A DNA stretch of 64,000 nucleotides. Origin: Candidatus Methanogaster sp. Lineage in GTDB: Archaea; Halobacteriota; Methanosarcinia; Methanosarcinales; Methanogasteraceae. The translations under genes were made by a program, and so were the position numbers. The notes under the pieces are model-generated. The model saw nothing but the letters and a program-made list of their open reading frames with translations. It was not told the DNA's origin and did no database searches. The stretch is from the NCBI GenBank assembly GCA_003194445.1, contig PQXF01000003.1, forward strand, positions 1-64,000, written 5' to 3'. This document shows, in pieces, positions 57,416 to 64,000 of the stretch (the first letter of the stretch is position 1; each line of letters opens with the position of its first letter).

Positions 57416-58666
57416 ATGCCGACCGGATCAGAGGGCAAGTTGGTGAAAGCAGACACTCTGAAAGATATGTACCGTGTTTTTGCTTATGAGCCGTTGACTA
57501 TGGACGATTTCGGATATTATGTAAAGAGAGAAAGCCCGAGAGAGAATTTCAGACTGGGTCTGCTGTGCGGCGGGAAGCGGTATCTGCTTGCCGGGCATAG
57601 CGGCTGCGGTAAATCAACCGAACTGATCAAATTATCCGATGAGCTGAAAGACAATTTCTTCGTTGTTTATTTTTCAGTGGAAGGGGAACTGGACATCGAC
57701 GACCTGCAATGCGAGGATGTGCTGGTTGCAATCGGGCTTAAGATATTCAAAGAGGCTAAACGAGTAGAAGAGGATGGATCGATCGAGAAATTAAACACTG
57801 ATATCATAGATGACTTCTATGAATTCCTCTCTGACGTAACAGAGATAAAAGTAGAGGAGAGAATAAAAGAAAAAGGAGTCGGAGCTAAACTAACATATCT
57901 ACTCAGTTTTTCGGGCTGGTTAAAGAGTGAATCAAGAACCAGAGTGGAGATGCGAAGAAAGTTGGAGCATCGATTGAGCGATCTTATCGAGAGAATCAAT
58001 AACATGGTAAGTGAGGCAGAAATCAAGACTAAAAAACCTGTTCTTGTCATAGTAGACGATCTGGAGAAGATTCCAAGGATAGACGCAGCAAAGAAGTTGT
58101 TTTATGAAGATATAGGCATGTTATTACAGATAAAACCCAGAATGATCTACACGATTCCTATTTCGCTGGTACTTGATCCGATTTTTGCTCAGATCAAATC
58201 GAGATTTGATGATGATCAGACACTTCCGAATATAAAAATAAAGGATAGAGATGGTAACTCATTGACAGGCGGCAAAGAATTTTTTGAGAATTTTGTTAAT
58301 AATCGGGTAGCGGACAAACAATTGATCGAAAAAGAAGCTCTGGATTTTGCGATTGAGATGAGTGGTGGGGTTCTTGGGCAGTTTGTGAACATCGTACGAA
58401 ATTCCTCCATATATGCTCTGCAGGATGGAGATGATTGTATAAAAAAGGGACATATAGAACTATATGTGCATAAGGAACGGAGAAGTTTTGATCGATTTCT
58501 CAGTTATGGTGATATTGAATTTTTGAAGGTGATTCGCGATAACAAGGATGCGAGGGACGGGGATACTTTATTAATGCTTCTTCACTCTTTAAGCATCCTT
58601 GAGTACCAGAATGATAATAACTGGTTCGATGTAAATCCGATCATCGTACCGCTGTTAGAAAAATGA
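57416..58666 (+). CDS. AAA ATPase of an ATPase-TPR pair
   Basis: A 416-residue P-loop ATPase: Walker A AGHSGCGKST (59-68), Walker B VLVIVDDLEK near 213-222, and a sensor-like YTIPISLVLDP near 245. Residues 90-180 are a charged helical insert. The C-terminal 150 residues look like a winged-helix lid (FAIEMSGGVLGQFVNIVRNS) with a final helical part. It resembles STAND/MNS-type regulatory ATPases rather than metabolic ones. The stop overlaps the TPR gene start by four bases (ATGA), so both proteins are made together. I infer a two-protein signalling or defence unit. Confidence 0.85.
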   Translation: MPTGSEGKLVKADTLKDMYRVFAYEPLTMDDFGYYVKRESPRENFRLGLLCGGKRYLLAGHSGCGKSTELIKLSDELKDNFFVVYFSVEGELDIDDLQCEDVLVAIGLKIFKEAKRVEEDGSIEKLNTDIIDDFYEFLSDVTEIKVEERIKEKGVGAKLTYLLSFSGWLKSESRTRVEMRRKLEHRLSDLIERINNMVSEAEIKTKKPVLVIVDDLEKIPRIDAAKKLFYEDIGMLLQIKPRMIYTIPISLVLDPIFAQIKSRFDDDQTLPNIKIKDRDGNSLTGGKEFFENFVNNRVADKQLIEKEALDFAIEMSGGVLGQFVNIVRNSSIYALQDGDDCIKKGHIELYVHKERRSFDRFLSYGDIEFLKVIRDNKDARDGDTLLMLLHSLSILEYQNDNNWFDVNPIIVPLLEK

Positions 58667-60048
58667 TCGATGCAAACGATCTCTTAGATATCGAAAGCGA
58701 ACTTGGGCGGATTGTTACGGAGTTAGAAGTATCAAAGGGTACTGGTGATGTCATAATTGCAGTATGTAATGATTTTTCTCTGCGGAAACTGATAACGGAT
58801 GAGATTGTAGGGAGAACAGGGTATAGCAGATACGACATACATCTTGATGAGAAGAACAAGAATTTGCCGAGGATATTATCTGAAGAAAAGGGTGAGATAT
58901 TGGATTCCATCGTTTTTGTTCACGGGATCGAGAAAGCGGAGCCAGAGATCTATCGGTATCTGAATTTCCAGCGGGATATATTCTATAAACTGAAGCAGAG
59001 GGTTGTGTTGTGGTGCTACGCAGGTTTTGTCGGGAATCTCCTAAAATATGCGGCTGATTTCTGGCGGTTCAAGGGAAATACTTATGAATTTGATTTGAAG
59101 GTGGAGAGAAAGCTTCCTGTTGTCCAGCACATGCTTTCAAAGGATATCCATTACAGAGATATAGATGAGTTGAACAGCAGAATAAAAATTTTTAAATATT
59201 TATTGAAAGAGATTACAAGCGATAAAGAGAAAGCAGATATGCTCCGGAAAATCGGGATGTTTTATTATTTAAAGGGAGAATACGATTCCGCACTGCATAA
59301 GTACAATCAGTCACTTGAAATTGTAAAGCTGCTTGGGGATCAACATGGAATAGCAAAAACGTTTTATGACCTCGCAATGATCCATCAGGATAAGGGTGAG
59401 TACGATACGGCATTGAATCTCTACAACCAGTCACTTGAAATCGAAAAATCGCTTGATGATCAACAAGGGATCGCATCCACGCTTCATAACATTGCAACAA
59501 TCCATCAGGATAAGGGTGAGTACGATACGGCATTGAATCTCTACAACCAGTCACTTGAAATCGAAAAATCGCTTGATGATCAACAAGGGATCGCATCTAC
59601 GCTCCATAACATTGCGCTGTTTCATAAAAACAAAGGAGAGCATGATATCGCGCTGGATCTTTATAGCCAGTCACTTGAAATCGAAAAATCGCTTGATGAT
59701 CAACGCGGAATAGCTTATACGTTCCATAACATCGCAATGATCTATCAGGACAAGGGTGAGTACGATACGGCATTAAATCTGTACAACCAATCACTCGAGA
59801 TCACAAAAACACTCGGTGATCAAATAGGAATCGCATCGACCACAGAACAGATCGGAACACTGCATTCATCCACAAAAAGATACAAAGAAGCACTGAAAAA
59901 TTTCATGGCCGCCGCCGAAATATTTGAAAATTTAGATTCACCATACTTACAAACAACACTCAATGACATCGACGCCATGAAACAGGAACTTGGTGAGAAG
60001 CGGTTCAAACGATATCAGAAGGAGATCGAGTCGCTCCATCTTGCATAA
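58663..60048 (+). CDS. TPR protein of the ATPase-TPR pair
   Basis: A 461-residue protein. Residues 1-160 form an alpha/beta domain with no P-loop (DVIIAVCNDFSLRKLITDEI; ILDSIVFVHGIEKAEPE; QRVVLWCYAGFVGNLLKY), possibly a degenerate ATPase-like sensor. From about residue 180 come six to seven TPRs of 40 residues (KGEYDTALNLYNQSLEIEKS). Two or three are almost identical at the DNA level. The pair recalls NTPase-TPR systems in which the TPRs receive a protein signal. No catalytic effector domain is visible in either protein, so output is unknown. Confidence 0.85.
   Translation: MIDANDLLDIESELGRIVTELEVSKGTGDVIIAVCNDFSLRKLITDEIVGRTGYSRYDIHLDEKNKNLPRILSEEKGEILDSIVFVHGIEKAEPEIYRYLNFQRDIFYKLKQRVVLWCYAGFVGNLLKYAADFWRFKGNTYEFDLKVERKLPVVQHMLSKDIHYRDIDELNSRIKIFKYLLKEITSDKEKADMLRKIGMFYYLKGEYDSALHKYNQSLEIVKLLGDQHGIAKTFYDLAMIHQDKGEYDTALNLYNQSLEIEKSLDDQQGIASTLHNIATIHQDKGEYDTALNLYNQSLEIEKSLDDQQGIASTLHNIALFHKNKGEHDIALDLYSQSLEIEKSLDDQRGIAYTFHNIAMIYQDKGEYDTALNLYNQSLEITKTLGDQIGIASTTEQIGTLHSSTKRYKEALKNFMAAAEIFENLDSPYLQTTLNDIDAMKQELGEKRFKRYQKEIESLHLA
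59270..59870 (+). repeat. Five 120-bp in-frame TPR repeats
   Basis: Units recur every 120 bases (for example the AAGGGTGAGTACGATACGG element near 59390, 59510 and 59750). The second and third are nearly identical. They encode TPRs of the protein at 58663-60048 and suggest recent unit duplication. Confidence 0.85.
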
Positions 60049-60177
60049 CTCGCTCCATCACCCCTCCATGATTGCTTCCCGGATAACTATAGCGGTTGCG
60101 TCTCATGAAGCAAGAGCGCGAGACCTACAGCGACCGTAGTCGTCCCTGCCGCCTTTTTCCGCTTGCAACCGATATGA

Positions 60178-60678
60178 TCACGATCTAAGCGCCTCAAGAA
60201 GATTGCCTGCCTTTGATTCGTACTCCACGATGTACGCTGATGCCCGGATGGCAAGAGCCAGTCCGGTTTTGGGAGAGACGCCGCCCGTATCGCGAATCTC
60301 TTTGATCACCCCGTCGTATTGATCCGGATCTGTTACAGCGGCGACATTCCGAAAATTCTTTATCGCCGACTTCAGTAGCGCGACGCCCCCGATATCCATG
60401 TCCTCAATCGAGCTCATCGGGATCAGGTTCACGACAACGATTTCAATCCCCCCGGTAGCGATTGCGGCGTGGACTTCCGGATGGAGTGTCTTTATCCTGC
60501 CACCAAGCATCTCAGAAAATCCTGTCAACTCGGATACGTGGCTTGCCTGAATCCCGTTTCGTAAAATCGCTCTTGCAGTACCTTCTGTTGCGATTATCTC
60601 TATTCCAAGACTGGACAGATCGTTTGCAAACTTTTTAAGGTCTCTTTTGTCTGATACGCTTATCAGGGATTTTATCAT
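60178..60678 (-). CDS. purH: IMP cyclohydrolase domain (N-terminal half of PurH)
   Basis: A 166-residue protein matching only the MGS-like cyclohydrolase half of bifunctional PurH: LISVSDKRDLKKFANDLSSL, ELTGFSEMLGGRIKTLHPEVH, then VVVNLIPM and NFRNVAAVTDPDQYD. It would close the ring of FAICAR to IMP. The transformylase half (about 300 residues) is not attached and not in the window. Many archaea use PurO or PurP instead, so a stand-alone cyclohydrolase is a notable variant. It lies 24 bases after the small ORF next to Doc and shares that operon. Confidence 0.85.
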   Translation of the reverse strand: MIKSLISVSDKRDLKKFANDLSSLGIEIIATEGTARAILRNGIQASHVSELTGFSEMLGGRIKTLHPEVHAAIATGGIEIVVVNLIPMSSIEDMDIGGVALLKSAIKNFRNVAAVTDPDQYDGVIKEIRDTGGVSPKTGLALAIRASAYIVEYESKAGNLLEALRS

Positions 60679-60702
60679 TTCAATTCCCCTATTTGGATAT
60701 CC

Positions 60703-60843
60703 CTACATCTTTTCCATGATTTCAAGAAATTCTTTATCTTCTTTAAGAATTTCGTCGATCTCTTTCAGTGCTACCTTTTTGGGTACCTGTATCGATTTTA
60801 GATCCCCGTCTTCAGTCAGCACGAATCTGTTAAACATTTCCAT
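60703..60843 (-). CDS. Small Doc-associated protein, candidate antitoxin
   Basis: A 46-residue frame read by hand: MEMFNRFVLTEDGDLKSIQV, then PKKVALKEIDEILKEDKEFL and a short end. AGGAGG lies seven bases before the ATG, a strong site. It overlaps the Doc gene by 14 bases, so it is translated with it. It is acidic and helical, like small inhibitors that block Fic/Doc active sites. I assign it as the likely antitoxin from position and size; no known family seen. Confidence 0.6.
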   Translation of the reverse strand: MEMFNRFVLTEDGDLKSIQVPKKVALKEIDEILKEDKEFLEIMEKM

Positions 60844-61183
60844 GTTCAAGCCTCCTGTATATCCATTCAATTAATTCGGAGTACACAATCTCGTTATTGG
60901 CTATTTTAAGCGATATATAGACCAAACCACTCAAAGGCGTATTGAGTTTGAAGTTGTTCTGCTTCAGAAATAATTTCATGGTTTCTGTGGCAGTTCTCTT
61001 ATTCCCATCGACGAATGGGTGACCTCGAACAATTTCATACCATAAAATTGCTGATATGGTTGCGATCTGTCGTCTGTAATCCTTCTTTGAGATTGTTGAC
61101 TCTATTTTTGTGATAAGAAAATCTACAGCACCTTGATTCAAAACTGATCCGCCCAGTCTCTTGTTTATCGCTACTCGCGTCAT
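60830..61183 (-). CDS. doc: Doc-type Fic-domain toxin
   Basis: A 117-residue protein with the Doc form of the Fic motif: HPFVDGNKRTA (H55 catalytic; Lys in place of the usual Gly of GNGR). Doc enzymes of this form phosphorylate elongation factor Tu or its archaeal counterpart rather than adding AMP. The fold helices around it (IATISAILWYEIVRG; ETMKLFLKQNN) match. The N-terminal portion is short. Its start shares a base with the kinase-like gene stop upstream (ATGA-type overlap) and a small candidate antitoxin follows. Confidence 0.85.
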   Translation of the reverse strand: MTRVAINKRLGGSVLNQGAVDFLITKIESTISKKDYRRQIATISAILWYEIVRGHPFVDGNKRTATETMKLFLKQNNFKLNTPLSGLVYISLKIANNEIVYSELIEWIYRRLEHGNV

Positions 61184-61773
61184 CAGAAGTTGGTATTACA
61201 ATTTCGGTCATCTTTCCCTTGTACCCTGCTTGCTTTATCGATCATAAATTCCACATCCCTCCGAAACCGGCCGATCTTGCCAGTATTTCGGATTACGTGA
61301 TTCGCAGATGCGATTGCTTCAACGATGCCCCACCGCATCTCGCGCTCGTCCCGCGCCTTTAATGATTCCATGCTTGTGATAGTGTCGGATCGTTTTCTGC
61401 CGGAGATGCGCTTCAGGCGCGTATCGATCGGCGTATCGATCGCTATCAGCATAAAATCGTCTCCGAACTCACATCTGAAGCAATCCACCTCGGCAAGTCC
61501 TCTGATCCCGTCGATCACCACAGTATCAGCCGTTCCATGGAGTTTGCGGATCGCTGGAACGCACCGCTTTGCGATCGCATCCATCCCTTCTGCTGCCCTT
61601 AACTGGTCAGCAAGCCTGCCGATATTCGCGTCAATCGGGTCAAGCCCGCACCTCTCTGCTTCTTTCCGCACGGCATCACCCATCACAACCACGGGAATGC
61701 CACGCCTCTGCGCCACTCTTGATGCTTCCGACTTTCCTGATGCGGGCATGCCCGCGAACGCGATGATTCGCAT
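61183..61773 (-). CDS. UPF0200-type nucleoside-phosphate-kinase-like ATPase
   Basis: A 196-residue P-loop protein: FAGMPASGKSEASRVAQRRG (Walker A GMPASGKS, 8-15), VVVMGDAVRKEA, VVIDGIRGLAEVDCF and a basic lid GRKRSD. It matches the archaeal UPF0200 family, related to adenylate/dephospho-CoA kinases, whose substrate is not settled. First gene of the operon with Doc, the small ORF and PurH half. It is divergent from tRNA-Thr. Confidence 0.85.
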   Translation of the reverse strand: MRIIAFAGMPASGKSEASRVAQRRGIPVVVMGDAVRKEAERCGLDPIDANIGRLADQLRAAEGMDAIAKRCVPAIRKLHGTADTVVIDGIRGLAEVDCFRCEFGDDFMLIAIDTPIDTRLKRISGRKRSDTITSMESLKARDEREMRWGIVEAIASANHVIRNTGKIGRFRRDVEFMIDKASRVQGKDDRNCNTNF

Positions 61774-61834
61774 GTCCTAAACCTCATCTGGCGCAACCCT
61801 TAACTGTTGGGATTGTGATCATAACATATTGTGC

Positions 61835-61908
61835 GCCGCTGTGGCTTAGCTCGGTAAAGCGGCTGATTCGTAATCAGCAGATCGTGGGTTCGAATCCCAC
61901 CGGCGGCT
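61835..61908 (+). tRNA. tRNA-Thr (anticodon CGU)
   Basis: The cloverleaf folds fully: acceptor GCCGCTG with CGGCGGC (one T-G pair), D arm GCTTAGCTCGGTAAAGC, anticodon stem GCTGA/TCAGC around TTCGTAA giving anticodon CGT, a five-base variable loop and T arm GTGGG-TTCGAAT-CCCAC. The discriminator is T and no CCA is encoded, as usual in archaea. It reads ACG codons. It lies between the kinase operon and the SNF2 helicase gene. Confidence 0.96.
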
Positions 61909-61973
61909 TTCTGTAATCGATTGTGGAGGCGGTTGGCAGATAACTAAAAACAGTTGGTGAGAAGTGTATCGAA

Positions 61974-64000
61974 ATGAAAAGAGAAGACATTAAGCCAAAT
62001 ATAATCGTTAACGGACCGATTTTTTCAGAGCCCGTAGAGGTGATCACGGTTGTGCCGATGGATGATGCGATCAAACTCATCGGAAAGGGACTTATAACAG
62101 GCAAGGTTCATGAACCGATCCTTAACGCTGAACAACTCGAAACATTTGAGGCAACCCCTGAAAAGGAACCGTTTGATGGCGATCCTTCGCACTTTCGTCT
62201 TGGTATTGAAGCGTTGAGACTCGGCATGGCTTACGAATACGATCCGTACTTCTCTTTGTCTATCGCACGGGTTGATCCTCTACCCCACCAGCTTGAGGCG
62301 GTCTATGATTATTTCCTGACTCTTCCACGCATCCGGTTCCTTCTGGCTGACGACCCTGGAGCAGGAAAGACTATAATGGCAGGGCTTCTCCTGAAAGAGA
62401 TGAAAATTCGTGGTCTTGTTGAAAGAACGCTTATCGTGACACCCGCAAATCTTTCATTCCAGTGGCAGCGTGAGATGCTGGATAAATTCCACGAGAACTT
62501 TGAGATTATCCGTAGCGATGTACTCCGTGCCACTTACGGATCAAACCCCTGGCAGGAGAAGAATCAGGTCATTACGTCGATCTCATGGGTTTCGCGCATT
62601 GAGGATGCAAAGGAGAGCCTTCTCTCGTCTCACTGGGATCTGGTCATCGTGGATGAAGCGCACAAGATGAGCGCTTATAGCAGGGATAAAAAGACGCTGA
62701 TGTACCGTTTAGGTGAGAATCTATCATCGATGACAGGTCATTATATGTTGATGACTGCAACACCGCATAAGGGAGATCCCAAGAATTTCTGTCTCTTTCT
62801 GGAATTGCTGGATCGGGACGTTTATGGTGATGTGGCGAGCCTTGAAGAGGCTATGCGGCGTAATCATGCTCCATTTTATCTGCGACGTACTAAAGACGCC
62901 TTAGTTACTTTCCCCGATCCGGATACGGGTGTGGTTAAGAAAATCTTCACAAACCGCGAAGTACGGACTGTGGAATTTAAGATCGATGACGAAGAGTACG
63001 GTTTCTATGATGCACTGACTCGTTATGTGGAGGATCAATCGATAAAAGCATCACAGGACGATTCTCCGCGGGGCAGGGCGATGGGCTTCACGATGGCTAT
63101 GCTTCAGCGGCGATTTGCGTCCAGTGTTTATGCAGTGCGCCGTAGCCTTGAACGGATGCGCGATAAACGTCAGAAGATTCTCGAAGATCCGGAAGCGTAC
63201 CGGCAGGAGCAGATAACAAAACGCCGCCCTGATGACTTTTACGACAGGACGAACGAAGAGCAACAGGAAATAATCGACGAGCTGGAAGGTGTGGTGGCGT
63301 CTGTTGATCCGGGCGCACTGAAGGAAGATATCATGCAACTCACCAGACTCGCGGACCGTGCTATGGTACTGGAAGAGAGGGAAGTGGAATCCAAACTCAT
63401 CAAACTAAAAGAGGCGATCACCAAACAGGGAATCTTTGAGGATCCCAAGATGAAACTTCTCATCTTTACAGAACATAAAGACACTCTCGACTATCTGGTT
63501 GAAAAATTGCAGGCGTGGGGTCTAAATGTGACTCAGATCCACGGAGGCATGAAGATTGGGAATCAGGATACTTATGGAACCCGCCTTCATGCTGAGCGAG
63601 AGTTTCGGGATGATGTGCAGATTATGGTGGCAACAGAAGCTGCCGGAGAAGGTATTAACCTCCAGTTCTGCTGGTTTATGATCAACTACGACATCCCATG
63701 GAATCCGATGAGACTGGAGCAGCGCATGGGGCGAATCCATCGTTATGGTCAGGATAATGACTGTTTAATCGTAAACTTTGTTTCTACCAACACAAGAGAA
63801 GGACGTGTTCTACAGAAACTCTTCGACCGCCTGAGACAGATCGAAGCAGATCTGGACCCAAAAAGAACCGGAAAAATATTCAACGTTCTCGGGGATGTAT
63901 TTCCTTCAAACCAGCTGGAACGGATGTTACGGAAGATGTATGCCAGAAGCCTCACAGAGGAGGCTATCAAAGACCGTATAGTTGAGCAGGTGGACACAGA
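61974..64000 (+). CDS. SNF2-family helicase, partial (runs off window)
   Basis: At least 675 residues, open to the right edge. An N-terminal 100-residue domain (FSEPVEVITVVPMDDAIKLI) precedes the helicase core: QLEAVYDYF, Walker A DDPGAGKTIMAG, VTPANLSFQWQREM, DEAH box VIVDEAHKMS, MTATPHKGDPKNF, then helicase C: LLIFTEHKDTLDYL, VATEAAGEGINLQFC and EQRMGRIHRYGQ. It belongs to the RapA/SNF2-like group seen in phage-defence operons such as DISARM (DrmD) and DUF1156-methylase loci. The partner genes that would decide the system lie beyond the window. It starts 65 bases after the tRNA-Thr gene. Confidence 0.9.
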   Translation, partial: MKREDIKPNIIVNGPIFSEPVEVITVVPMDDAIKLIGKGLITGKVHEPILNAEQLETFEATPEKEPFDGDPSHFRLGIEALRLGMAYEYDPYFSLSIARVDPLPHQLEAVYDYFLTLPRIRFLLADDPGAGKTIMAGLLLKEMKIRGLVERTLIVTPANLSFQWQREMLDKFHENFEIIRSDVLRATYGSNPWQEKNQVITSISWVSRIEDAKESLLSSHWDLVIVDEAHKMSAYSRDKKTLMYRLGENLSSMTGHYMLMTATPHKGDPKNFCLFLELLDRDVYGDVASLEEAMRRNHAPFYLRRTKDALVTFPDPDTGVVKKIFTNREVRTVEFKIDDEEYGFYDALTRYVEDQSIKASQDDSPRGRAMGFTMAMLQRRFASSVYAVRRSLERMRDKRQKILEDPEAYRQEQITKRRPDDFYDRTNEEQQEIIDELEGVVASVDPGALKEDIMQLTRLADRAMVLEEREVESKLIKLKEAITKQGIFEDPKMKLLIFTEHKDTLDYLVEKLQAWGLNVTQIHGGMKIGNQDTYGTRLHAEREFRDDVQIMVATEAAGEGINLQFCWFMINYDIPWNPMRLEQRMGRIHRYGQDNDCLIVNFVSTNTREGRVLQKLFDRLRQIEADLDPKRTGKIFNVLGDVFPSNQLERMLRKMYARSLTEEAIKDRIVEQVDT

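Noticed and set aside
59270-59870. Regular 120-bp repeats
   Set aside because: They are in-frame TPR codons of the AAA-TPR pair, not a noncoding array.

Overview
The window is archaeal, most likely from a methane- or alkane-metabolising Halobacteriota lineage (Methanosarcinales, ANME or Syntropharchaeales type). I base this on the methanogenesis-marker genes mmp5, mmp15, mmp17 and mmp7, an archaeal-type enolase, DacZ, RNase J, ThrRS, TruD, eL18/uL13, a two-ring Cdc48, a DUF2551 regulator, a Methanosarcina-type S-layer domain, a tRNA without encoded CCA, and a mix of Shine-Dalgarno and leaderless-looking starts with TATA-like boxes. The exact taxon cannot be fixed by eye.

Layout. (1) 1-11.4 kb is accessory and defence-like: the tail of a RyR-domain protein, a TIR/NB-ARC/TPR protein, remnants of another NB-ARC gene, a TPR-CHAT (caspase-like) protease with an unknown partner, an AAA/DUF4143 ATPase, and a small operon (DUF2551, HTH, small membrane ORF, HicB, HicA) followed by a decayed second copy of its own start. 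(2) 11.4-33.9 kb is mostly housekeeping and energy metabolism: enolase, proton-pumping pyrophosphatase, a MerR/GyrI regulator, LarC, a retropepsin-like pair, a broken IS66-like transposase beside a truncated ppdK, polyprenyl synthase plus RNase J, an ORF-less group II intron, the diadenylate cyclase DacZ, the mmp5-mmp15-mmp17-mmp7-CMD operon, a C_GCAxxG_C_C protein, chorismate synthase, a KH protein and two ribosomal proteins. (3) 34.4-42.5 kb holds ClpB, a truncated Mrr-like nuclease fragment, a frameshifted cupin, TruD, a large S-layer/CARDB/PEGA protein and a metallophosphoesterase. (4) 42.6-47.5 kb is the most unusual part: an alternating array of an unrecognised Trp/Tyr-rich protein and a subtilase, in two copies plus one collapsed copy, with the subtilases almost identical and the partners clearly diverged. 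(5) 47.7-56.3 kb holds two wHTH proteins, Cdc48, a HEAT/Cys-rich protein, ThrS, HisD and an IS630 remnant. (6) 56.3-64 kb holds a flippase-like membrane protein, an AAA ATPase-TPR gene pair, a PurH-half/Doc/kinase operon, tRNA-Thr(CGU), and the start of an SNF2-type helicase that runs off the window.

How the genes work together. The mmp cluster fits ATP-driven activation of methyl-coenzyme M reductase or a related alkyl-CoM reductase. RNase J and prenyl synthase form an overlapping pair (RNA decay and archaeal lipid side chains). At least three separate STAND/TPR/protease-type modules (TIR-STAND, TPR-CHAT, AAA-TPR), two toxin-antitoxin-like pairs (HicAB, Doc) and a helicase beside a tRNA suggest a genome with heavy investment in defence. 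The subtilase/partner array is my main candidate for an undescribed system: gene order and copy divergence suggest a protease acting on, or activated by, a diversifying partner, but its function is unknown.
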